A stretch of 64,000 nucleotides of DNA from assembly GCA_016786495.1 (NCBI GenBank), contig JAEUUJ010000059.1:62001-126000 (forward strand). Direction: 5' to 3'. Each line of letters begins with the position of its first letter. Positions within the stretch are counted from its first letter, which is position 1. This document shows, one piece after another, positions 44,889 to 52,921 of this stretch. A model generated the notes under the pieces. It was not told the DNA's origin and ran no database searches. It saw only the letters and a program-made list of their open reading frames with translations. The DNA is from Cyclobacteriaceae bacterium. GTDB taxonomy: Bacteria > Bacteroidota > Bacteroidia > Cytophagales > Cyclobacteriaceae. Position numbers and translations under genes: made by a program.

Positions 44889-46886
44889 TTAATAATTAAA
44901 CTCAAGCTTGTTCAGGCCGGCCTGCACTTCAGGAGCCGACATAAACAATTCCCACAACAATCCTGTCCGGTAGTTTTCAATCATCACCACGATGGGCCCC
45001 TGATCGATTGCCAGGTATGAATCCGCATACCAGTTTTCGGAAGGGTTAAATGCATCGTAGAAGCCATAGTTGCCCCACAGGCGATCGCCCATCGTATAAT
45101 AGAAGAATTTTAACGCGCGCATCGATTCCTCCGGTGTATAAGGGAACGAAGAAAGTGCCGCGGTAGGAGTGATCACACCCAGATCATTGGTTGGAGAGTG
45201 TGCGTTGTATCCGGATTGATTATCACTGGCCGTTAAGCCCCAGCAGTCGGCACTGTATCCGGGAAATGACTTGGGATTTCGAACGCAGTATTTGTAATTG
45301 ATGATGGAGTGGTTGGTGTTTTGAACCCAGTAGTTTCCATATGCATCACTGAGGTTGCGCGGATCCAATCCCATGAAGGAGTAGTGAGCAAAGAACAGCG
45401 GGCCGCCATAAGCCGATCCAAGCGGCAGGGTCACACCTTCGTACGAACTTCCGTTTTGCATGCCGCCATTACTGGCCCAGCCGGCATCGTACACACTTTT
45501 TGGGATCGTGTTATTGGCAGGAGCTGAAGCAGCAAGTACGTAGGTGATCAAACATTCGTTCCAGCCTTTTATCTGATGATTCATGATCCAGCCTTTGTCG
45601 GTCGACCAGTGCCAGTACAGCACGTTTTGATTATCCTGACGATACCAGTCCCATTCAACAGCCTGCCATAACGTATTGATGCGGGTAATGAGAGCTTGCT
45701 CAGACGGCACACCACTGTCTAAATACTGGCGGAATGTGATAAGTCCCTGTACGAGATAAGCTGTTTCAACGAGGTCACCCCCGTTGTCATTCGCGCTGAA
45801 CGGAATTACATCACCGGTGTTTCCATTGATCCAGTGCGACCATGCTCCGTGAAACCGATCGGTTATTTCCAGATAATCCAGAATTTTATCCATGCGCTGC
45901 AATCCTTCATTGCGTGTGATAAAGTTTCGTTCCATACCTACGATCAGCGCCATAATGCCGAACCCAGAGCCCCCACTTGTGATCAGATCACCGGAGGAGT
46001 TACGTTCGCGTGCCATGCCACTCGCGGGGTGGGCAAAATCGTAGAAGTATTTAAATGTCTGTTTCTGTACCACCGAGAGCAAGTCGTTGGTGTTATCGTT
46101 ATCGCTGTCTTTATCATTCGGAAGCAGCGGCATTTTGGGTGTGTAGTCGATTTCGGAATACAATGTTTTTGAGATGGCTGAAAAACCCTGGCCATCCGCG
46201 CCTTTTAAAGAGGCTGTGATTGAAAATGTGTATTTGCTCAGGTAAGACAAAGGCGCCACGGAAGTTACCGTTGCTGTTCTGTTTTCGTTGGATAGCGCAA
46301 CCTGGAGCGCAGGAGACCCGGGTCCTGATAGTTTGATGGCGCTTGACGTGGTAGTTGGGTTTATGGGCACAGAGAAGTTGATGACTGCTGAGAATGCAAG
46401 CGGCACATCGTACACGCGTGCCGGGATCGTCACGTTTGTTTCTCCTATGGTGATGGAAGTAATGGAAAGACTTCCGAGGGTGGTTTTGAATGCAATGGAT
46501 TGTGCAGTGAACTTCTTTCCGCTGGCGGACTCCAATGCGTCTGACAATTCGATTGTATAAATGGTTCCGTTTTCCAAACTCCCTTCCGGGAAGATGATGA
46601 CGGTTTTGTTGCCGGAGGATAATGTTTTGTTTGTGACGACTTCGGTACCGTCTTGCTTGAGTGTAATACCTTCTGCCACAGAACCGGGCTTGAGACCATC
46701 CGAGAACGTGAGTGAAATGCTTTGGTCTACCGGCAGGCCGGTAGGCATGGGTTCGGTTGGGTCAACTTCCGTGCTTCCGATGAATACGCTTTGTAACGTA
46801 ACGCTGCCAGGATTTTCATCTTCACCGCAACCCGAAATAAACAGGGAAATAAAAAGTACAAGAAAAGAAATGCTTCGTAATGTCAT
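44889..46886 (-). CDS. GH144-type beta-1,2-glucanase with Ig-like domains, surface lipoprotein (paralog 4)
   Basis: 665 residues. A canonical lipobox (FISGC) is followed by GEDENPG. Acidic residues right after the acylated Cys are typical of the Bacteroidota surface-export signal. Two bacterial Ig-like (Big_5-type) domains lie at about 30-245 (ADGLK-like LTFSDGLKPGS, AVINFSVPINPTTTS), then the GH144 domain with D367, D371 and E374 in DNGGDLVETA. It is the best candidate for the first cut of the polymer at the cell surface. A strong hairpin lies just before its start codon. Confidence 0.87.
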   Translation of the reverse strand: MTLRSISFLVLFISLFISGCGEDENPGSVTLQSVFIGSTEVDPTEPMPTGLPVDQSISLTFSDGLKPGSVAEGITLKQDGTEVVTNKTLSSGNKTVIIFPEGSLENGTIYTIELSDALESASGKKFTAQSIAFKTTLGSLSITSITIGETNVTIPARVYDVPLAFSAVINFSVPINPTTTSSAIKLSGPGSPALQVALSNENRTATVTSVAPLSYLSKYTFSITASLKGADGQGFSAISKTLYSEIDYTPKMPLLPNDKDSDNDNTNDLLSVVQKQTFKYFYDFAHPASGMARERNSSGDLITSGGSGFGIMALIVGMERNFITRNEGLQRMDKILDYLEITDRFHGAWSHWINGNTGDVIPFSANDNGGDLVETAYLVQGLITFRQYLDSGVPSEQALITRINTLWQAVEWDWYRQDNQNVLYWHWSTDKGWIMNHQIKGWNECLITYVLAASAPANNTIPKSVYDAGWASNGGMQNGSSYEGVTLPLGSAYGGPLFFAHYSFMGLDPRNLSDAYGNYWVQNTNHSIINYKYCVRNPKSFPGYSADCWGLTASDNQSGYNAHSPTNDLGVITPTAALSSFPYTPEESMRALKFFYYTMGDRLWGNYGFYDAFNPSENWYADSYLAIDQGPIVVMIENYRTGLLWELFMSAPEVQAGLNKLEFNY

Positions 46887-46891
46887 GTTAT

Positions 46892-46930
46892 AGAAAAAAG
46901 AAGACCCCAGACCGGGTCTGGGGTCTTCGA
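46892..46930 (-). terminator. Strong hairpin with U-tract inside the PUL
   Basis: GAAGACCCCAGA (46900-46911) pairs with TCTGGGGTCTTC (46917-46928), and TTTTTTC follows on the minus strand. It has the form of an intrinsic terminator, 46 bases after the LamG gene and 13 bases before the start of the surface GH144 gene. It probably attenuates expression of the hydrolases relative to susC/susD. Confidence 0.8.
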
Positions 46931-46974
46931 TGATTAAATGAATGGTTATTTACTCACAATTCTGGATTGCCGCC

Positions 46975-48069
46975 TTAATCTTCATTGTTAATGATGGCTT
47001 GTATTTCAGCCTGAGTCAATGCTTTGTTGAATAAGCGCATTTCATCGTAATTACTCAAATCCGAACGATGAGCCCACTCGAGAAAACGAGGAGCTCCTGA
47101 GGCGATGTTCATAATGTCACATCCGGCCCAATCGATTTTTGACTCATCGACAGGAAACGTACCTGTACTCACAACGTTTCCGTTAATGTAAAGTGTAGCC
47201 CCGGTCGGTGTTATTACAAACGCAATATGAATCCACGTTCCAGGCGTAGCCTTCGCAGTGGCTCCACCGTCAAACCAGCTCTCCTGGGTTCCATTCCCCA
47301 CATTAAGCTTGACTACTTGATTACCTCCAATATTTTCTCTGAATAGCCGCAATCCTTTTGTTCGATTGTTTGGTGCTGTTGGATGCGCGGGGTCCGGAGC
47401 ACTTATAGTGAGAATTCCGGAGCGATCGGGGGTATTATTGCATTTGTACCAAAACACTGCAGAGAAATTATTTGATAGTGTCAGTTTATTGGTCGGGAAT
47501 GTCAAGTAGGCATCGTTCGCGCCTAGATAAGATTTTCCACCAGCAATGAAATCATCTGAAAACTGGGGAATTCCTGACACTATTGCTTTTGTTATGGTAA
47601 CTTGTTCAGTGTAATCTCCATTAAATGGCATATAAAACATTTCTCCATCATAGACCGGATCATATGGTTCCTCTTTTTTGAAGTTGATGCTTTGAGTAGT
47701 TGTTTTACCTGCCCCGTCTACAGCAGTAACTGTTAACTCGTGGTCTCCATTTTCGAGGGTTTCATATGTGTAAGCAGCAATCGCGTTTCGATAATCAATG
47801 AATTTATTAAGTGTAATTAAATCTTCGCCATCAAGGTTGATTGTCACTTCCGCTACTTCAATGTCATCTGACACCTTTACATTGATATCTATCGGTGCAA
47901 TATCCTCCAATACTCGATAAGAAGTGCCTTCGAGTGGATAGTTGAACGTGATCGTCGGAGCCGTTACATCAGCACCTTGCGGGGCTCCCTTAATGTCATC
48001 AATGTAGCCATCCTTGCACCCAAATGCTGCAATCAGCATTCCGATCAAAAGCAATTGTTTTAATTTCAT
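46975..48069 (-). CDS. LamG-domain surface lipoprotein in the SusE position
   Basis: 364 residues. The lipoprotein signal ends AAFGC, and the mature start KDGYIDDIKG is acidic, which fits surface exposure. An Ig-like domain at about 40-130 (APTITFNYPLEGTSY, TVTAVDGAGKT) precedes a concanavalin A-like LamG domain at about 145-360 (FSAVFWYKC, TWIHIAFVIT, ATLYINGNVV). It follows SusD directly (21 bases), so a glycan-binding role, in place of a classical SusE/F, is inferred. Base composition looks more AT-rich than the flanking genes. Confidence 0.82.
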   Translation of the reverse strand: MKLKQLLLIGMLIAAFGCKDGYIDDIKGAPQGADVTAPTITFNYPLEGTSYRVLEDIAPIDINVKVSDDIEVAEVTINLDGEDLITLNKFIDYRNAIAAYTYETLENGDHELTVTAVDGAGKTTTQSINFKKEEPYDPVYDGEMFYMPFNGDYTEQVTITKAIVSGIPQFSDDFIAGGKSYLGANDAYLTFPTNKLTLSNNFSAVFWYKCNNTPDRSGILTISAPDPAHPTAPNNRTKGLRLFRENIGGNQVVKLNVGNGTQESWFDGGATAKATPGTWIHIAFVITPTGATLYINGNVVSTGTFPVDESKIDWAGCDIMNIASGAPRFLEWAHRSDLSNYDEMRLFNKALTQAEIQAIINNED

Positions 48070-48090
48070 TTTATTACAGTTTATGGTTAA

Positions 48091-49635
48091 CTATTGTAGT
48101 TGCGATAAAATATCGGCCTGCTCGGTTGGATAGGGTAAAAACCTGTCAGCCGCTGTATACGTTCGGCGGATATCGTTGAGTTCAGAAGTTTTGTTATGAC
48201 GTACCATATCTTCGAAACGCGTACCCCATTCCATTGCAAGTTCTGCATACTTCTCGTCTAGTACTTGATCGATAGTAACCGCACCCAGAGCGCTTAAGCC
48301 TGCCCGACTTCTAACCAGATTAACAGCCTCAGTAGCCGTCATTTCGGAACTTGATGCCCCCATCGCAACAGCTTCGGCATGCATCAGAAGAACCTGTGCA
48401 TAGCGGATAACACGGAAATTATTTCCTGAACTATATCCTGTACGACCCGGAGTGATTTGATCAGAAGGGAGGTAATGCTTACCACTTGAAAATAGTGCTC
48501 TTGCTTCTTCAGCCCCCGGTCCTGTATTGCCAATGACGTCTCCGCTTAGCGTCTCATTAGAAATATAGGACGGTAAATCTTCGGCTCCGTTCAGTTCTTC
48601 TAAACTATCTATTCCTGCTTGAGTGAACAGTACGCTGGTTACCAACCGATCTTCATCGTCACGATCTATCATAAACTGGATGTACTTAATTGTCGGTTCC
48701 CAAAAACCCCAACCTCCGTTTTCTCCTGGTACAGCCGGTTCAAACTTGTTAGGTCCAAAGAAATCCCACAAGTATCCGTTAGAAGCACCCGAGCCGGTGC
48801 CGTAATCAGAATACTGAAGTTCCAGCAAATTCTCATTATTCAACTTTCCTGGAACCTTAAACAATTGATAGTAATTGGCTTCCAATGAGAATAAATTAGA
48901 TCCAATGATCTCATCAGTCGCATCAGCTACTGCTTGCCAGTTTGAAATTTCCAGATTGGCCCAGGCCTTTACCGCCAATGCAGTGTGTTTCGTTACGCCA
49001 CCAACGATATCAGTTCGTTGGTTCGGACGAAGGTTTGGCAGCAATGGAATTGCCTCATCCATCAAGTCGGAGATGTACTGCATTACCTCCTCATGTGTGC
49101 GCAAGGGTTCGTTGTAGAGATCATCTGATAACGAAGTTTTGGGTATGAGAATATCTCCAAACATGCGCGAAATCTGAAGTAATTCAAAACCATAAAGAAC
49201 CTTGATTTCAGCTTTGTATTGATCGGCAACGGCTGGGTTTGGCGCGAATTCCTTATACTTCTCTATCTCCTCCATGGCACCTAAAAATGTAAACAGATCT
49301 CCATACAGGTTTAGCCATGCAGAATTCGGCATCCAGTCTGATGCTACGTATTTGTATTCATCGGTTGCGATAAGCGGAGCCTGGTCACCAGCGGCATTGA
49401 CATCGTCACCACGAACAGCGATGATCGGGAAAGTCTCCCATTGCAGATCGTAAAACGTTGCATAAGCTCCAATACGATAGTTGTTCATTTGTTCAGTGTC
49501 GGTGTAATCCGTATCACTGCTAAGTTTATTGTTTTCCAGCGGCTCATCGAGATAGCCATCACACGCGGTTAAAAGCAGGAATGCTGCCAAAACCGAGAGA
49601 GTCTTTTTCGTAAGTTTCATGAATTTCATAATCAT
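48091..49635 (-). CDS. susD: SusD-like nutrient-binding lipoprotein
   Basis: 514 residues. The lipobox lies in LLLTAC, followed by DGYLDEP, the usual SusD acidic mature start. The helical TPR-like core and the C-terminal RYAQVLLMHAEAVAMG segment (YAEVLLMYAEA type) mark the RagB/SusD family. It sits over the mouth of the SusC barrel at the cell surface and captures glycans. ATG at 49635 is used, though Met3 or Met6 would also give a sound signal. The gene is 20 bases after susC. Confidence 0.95.
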   Translation of the reverse strand: MIMKFMKLTKKTLSVLAAFLLLTACDGYLDEPLENNKLSSDTDYTDTEQMNNYRIGAYATFYDLQWETFPIIAVRGDDVNAAGDQAPLIATDEYKYVASDWMPNSAWLNLYGDLFTFLGAMEEIEKYKEFAPNPAVADQYKAEIKVLYGFELLQISRMFGDILIPKTSLSDDLYNEPLRTHEEVMQYISDLMDEAIPLLPNLRPNQRTDIVGGVTKHTALAVKAWANLEISNWQAVADATDEIIGSNLFSLEANYYQLFKVPGKLNNENLLELQYSDYGTGSGASNGYLWDFFGPNKFEPAVPGENGGWGFWEPTIKYIQFMIDRDDEDRLVTSVLFTQAGIDSLEELNGAEDLPSYISNETLSGDVIGNTGPGAEEARALFSSGKHYLPSDQITPGRTGYSSGNNFRVIRYAQVLLMHAEAVAMGASSSEMTATEAVNLVRSRAGLSALGAVTIDQVLDEKYAELAMEWGTRFEDMVRHNKTSELNDIRRTYTAADRFLPYPTEQADILSQLQ

Positions 49636-49655
49636 TCAATTGTTTTTTATCTCCC

Positions 49656-52600
49656 CTAGAATTTGACATTTAGTCCCAGTGTATAAACAGCCGGGATCGG
49701 ATAAGTCTGTTCATCGTATCCGTTTGCTACTTCAGGATTAAATCCATTGTAGTTGAATACAGTAACCGGACGCTCAGCGGTAAAGGTTATACGTGTTTCC
49801 GGTACGGCAATTCCCAAAATTTCCTTGTTTGAAAGACGGTACGACAACCGAACGTTCTGGATCCTGAAGTAATTTCCTTTCTCTACGAAGTGATCGCTCA
49901 TCTGCAGGTTCCATGACTTTCTCAAACCGGCAGCAGAGGGGTAACGGTTTGTTGAGCCTTCGCCATCCCAAAGATTGGTGGCGAGTTCGGCATCAATATT
50001 TGCGTCAGGCTGGAAAATCAGCTGACCTCTTTTTCTGTTCAGAATGCTGTTACCAGTTACACCCTGGAAGTTGGCGGTTAACTCAAAACCTTTCCAGGTA
50101 ACACCAAAATTAAAACCATACATAAATTTGGGCATGATTTGGCCAAGTACAACCCGGTCTTTGGAGTCAATTACACCGTCTTTATTCTGATCTTTGAAGC
50201 GGAAGTCACCTGGAACCAATGACTTGTCAGAGATAAATTCTGAAGTGTAGCCACTGTTGTCGATCTCATCCTGATTCTGGAATACACCGTCAACTTCGAA
50301 TCCGTAGAATGCATTTATTGGTTGGCCCGGGATTGAACGCTGAAGGAATTCTGCCATACCGGCATTCAGGTAGCTTTGCCCGCGCAAATTTTGAACTTCA
50401 TTTTTCAAGGTTGTGAAGTTAGCGCCCACGGTGAAGCTGATGTCGGAGGTGATTTTGCCTGCGTAGCTTACAGCACCCTCAAGCCCTGAATTGCGAACTT
50501 CGCCTCCATTTCTGCGAACGATATCACGCTGAGCAGGGAGTACGACAGTCAAAACAAGGTCTTCTGTATCTCTCTGGTAATAGTCGAGATCAACCGTAAG
50601 TGAGTTGTTCAACAATTTTGCAGTTAACCCGAAGTTTGACTCCACAACTGTTTCCCAGCGATCTACGTAGTCATAGGCGTTGTCAATATAAATCCCCTCT
50701 CTGCGCGCCTCGTTAATAGCTAAAGTAATCGACTCGACTGTTCCAGCTCCAATTGCAGGAGCTACCGCATCGTTTCCTAGCTGACCCCAGCTTCCGCGAA
50801 CCTTTAGGAAATTGATTGCCGGAACTTCAAAAAAGTCCTCTTCAGTAACTACCCAACCAGCGCCGATGGTGAAGAAATTACCCCATGTTTTTTGGAATTT
50901 ATTTCCGCCATCACGCCTGTACGTTCCGTAAACGAGGTATCGGTCATCATAGTTATACGCAACGCGGCCAAAGTAAGAAGCGCCGAACAAGCGCCAGCCG
51001 TCATCACCTGAAAGATCGGGATTAATCGAGGCTGGGGTCAGATACCATGTTGATTCTTTCTTGGGATCAAGCGTCAGAATATTGCTTCCTTGAGCAAAGG
51101 ACTCCTCTTTTACTTCGCTGCGGAATGAGAAACCTGCAATTACGCTGATATTGTGACTCCCTAAGGTTTCATTGTACGTTAACACGTTATCTAGAATTTG
51201 GTTCAAGTAGGCAGACGATTTTCGAAGTAATCCGTTTTGCACCGGGTTGTCGTTGTTACCGTTACCGGCATCATAGGCGAAGTCAACGTTGCGTGCAACG
51301 ATGTTTTCGTAGGCGTAATTGTACTGGGATTTGAAGGATAGCTTATTGGGAATGATCTGAAGGTCCGCATAAAAGTTAGCGAGTGTCTTACCAATATTAT
51401 TTCGATCATTGTTGTAATACAGGTTGAAGAACGGATTCTGTGAATTACGGTACCCAAGCGTTCTTGCGTTAGCTAACCTTACAGGAACTGCATCGTTGGT
51501 TTGATCGTAAACGGGCATAATCGGAACAGCGAAATACGCATTCTGCCAAACGCCTGCATCAGCAACAAATTGACGAGCGTTGCTTAGGTTGATGTTTGCA
51601 CCAACGGTCAAACGCTCTGTTGCTTTAAAATCCAATTTCGCTCTGAAGTTTAATCTGCGATACTTGTTCTCGGTAATTTCCAGCAACCCGTCCTGATCAA
51701 AGTAGCTCGCTCCGATTGAATAGCGAACATTGTCCTTACCGCCATTGATGCTCAGGGAGTGGTTCTGAATAGGTGCGGTTCTCAGAATTTCCTTATACCA
51801 GTCTGTATTTGGTTTTGGTACGTTCGGGTTGACGCGACTGCGTCCAAAACGCGCAAAAGCAGCATTGATAAACGTAGCATCCGCAGCCGACCCGCTTGCT
51901 AAAGCATATTCGGTGAACTGCTGAGAGTTAGCCATTTTTACCACATTTTGAGCGCGCTGTACCCCATAATAACCATCATAAACAATTTCTGTTTTCTGGT
52001 TATATGAGCCAGAACGAGTTGTAATTAAAACGACACCGTTCGCAGCACGAACACCATAAATCGCTGCCGCTGAAGCGTCTTTCAATACCGACAGCGTTGC
52101 AATGTCGTTCGGGTTAAGAAAGTCGATATTCGAAAAGAACATACCGTCTACCACATAAAGCGGATCCGAATTTCCCTGCCCAGGCATGGAACCCATACCC
52201 CGAACACGCACCGTGGGGCTTGCACCCGGAGCACCGCTGCTCACGATTTGTACGCCAGGAACTTTTCCCTGCAGCGCCTGCATCGGCTGGCTGGTAGGGG
52301 TCTTGGTCAATTCATCTGTTTTTACGGTTGTAATCGCAGATGTGAGATCTTTCTCCTGCATGGTACCGTAACCTACAATTACCACTTCATCCAATGCCTG
52401 AGCATCGGTTTCCAGTGCTACGTCTACAACCGTGCGGTCGCCAATGTCAACCGTTACCGTCTTGTAGCCAATAAAAGAGAATGTGAGGGAGGTTTCTGCA
52501 GCGGTTAATTGCAGGGTGTACTTCCCTTCGCTGTCGGTAGAAGCGCCCTTGGAGGAGCCAACTACCACGACACTTACCCCCGGCATCGGACCATCCTCCG

Positions 52601-52700
52601 ATGTAACCGTACCGGTGACTGTACGTGTTTGAGCGAACGCCCCGCCTCCGAGAAGAAGAAGCAGGATCGCGAGTGAGAGAAAACGTAAATTTTTGCCCAT
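49656..52700 (-). CDS. susC: SusC-like TonB-dependent transporter
   Basis: 1014 residues. Sec signal ending GGAFAQ; an N-terminal carboxypeptidase-regulatory-like domain (about 25-105, VTGTVTSEDGPMPGVSVVV); a plug domain with VVIVGYGTMQEKDLTSAI and the SusC-type DPLYVVDGMFF; then a 22-strand barrel ending in a final strand YTLGLNVKF. It imports oligosaccharides together with SusD using TonB energy. As first gene of the PUL it has a 221-base upstream region with candidate regulatory repeats. The substrate is inferred to be beta-1,2-gluco-oligosaccharides. Confidence 0.97.
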   Translation of the reverse strand: MGKNLRFLSLAILLLLLGGGAFAQTRTVTGTVTSEDGPMPGVSVVVVGSSKGASTDSEGKYTLQLTAAETSLTFSFIGYKTVTVDIGDRTVVDVALETDAQALDEVVIVGYGTMQEKDLTSAITTVKTDELTKTPTSQPMQALQGKVPGVQIVSSGAPGASPTVRVRGMGSMPGQGNSDPLYVVDGMFFSNIDFLNPNDIATLSVLKDASAAAIYGVRAANGVVLITTRSGSYNQKTEIVYDGYYGVQRAQNVVKMANSQQFTEYALASGSAADATFINAAFARFGRSRVNPNVPKPNTDWYKEILRTAPIQNHSLSINGGKDNVRYSIGASYFDQDGLLEITENKYRRLNFRAKLDFKATERLTVGANINLSNARQFVADAGVWQNAYFAVPIMPVYDQTNDAVPVRLANARTLGYRNSQNPFFNLYYNNDRNNIGKTLANFYADLQIIPNKLSFKSQYNYAYENIVARNVDFAYDAGNGNNDNPVQNGLLRKSSAYLNQILDNVLTYNETLGSHNISVIAGFSFRSEVKEESFAQGSNILTLDPKKESTWYLTPASINPDLSGDDGWRLFGASYFGRVAYNYDDRYLVYGTYRRDGGNKFQKTWGNFFTIGAGWVVTEEDFFEVPAINFLKVRGSWGQLGNDAVAPAIGAGTVESITLAINEARREGIYIDNAYDYVDRWETVVESNFGLTAKLLNNSLTVDLDYYQRDTEDLVLTVVLPAQRDIVRRNGGEVRNSGLEGAVSYAGKITSDISFTVGANFTTLKNEVQNLRGQSYLNAGMAEFLQRSIPGQPINAFYGFEVDGVFQNQDEIDNSGYTSEFISDKSLVPGDFRFKDQNKDGVIDSKDRVVLGQIMPKFMYGFNFGVTWKGFELTANFQGVTGNSILNRKRGQLIFQPDANIDAELATNLWDGEGSTNRYPSAAGLRKSWNLQMSDHFVEKGNYFRIQNVRLSYRLSNKEILGIAVPETRITFTAERPVTVFNYNGFNPEVANGYDEQTYPIPAVYTLGLNVKF

Positions 52701-52823
52701 AGATATTTTAGGTTTAAGTGACTAATTTCATAAAATCCAAAAACGAAGTAAATTTTTTCAGGCAGTAACCTCAATTTTAGGGCTCTAAAAAGGAGATTTG
52801 AGCGGGATTTTTTTACCTGAAAA

Positions 52824-52857
52824 AAACATGGATTTCAAACGTTATTCCTCCATGTTT
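52824..52857. promoter_or_regulatory. Perfect 9-base inverted repeat upstream of susC
   Basis: AAACATGGA (52824-52832) and TCCATGTTT (52849-52857) flank 16 bases that include CAAACGTT. It lies 124-157 bases upstream of the susC start. On the minus strand the second arm runs into TTTTTTT, so it could be either the weak terminator of the regulator gene or an operator of susC. Confidence 0.5.
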
Positions 52858-52900
52858 GCGGCAAGCTATTAAGAATTTACCTTGAAAAAAACATTTTGTC

Positions 52901-52912
52901 GGAAACGTTTCC
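52901..52912. promoter_or_regulatory. 12-base palindrome GGAAACGTTTCC
   Basis: Perfect dyad nine bases after the stop codon of the 7TM/zinc-ribbon gene and about 200 bases upstream of susC. Its AACGTT core also appears inside the inverted repeat at 52824-52857, with the cores 66 bases apart. It is a candidate regulator site. Confidence 0.45.
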
Positions 52913-52921
52913 AAAAGGGTG

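Noticed and set aside
39839..46886. Calling the four enzymes glucoamylases that act on starch
   Set aside because: The domain name glycoamylase is historic. Conserved blocks fit GH144, and the locus lacks GH13, GH97 or GH31 partners expected for starch.
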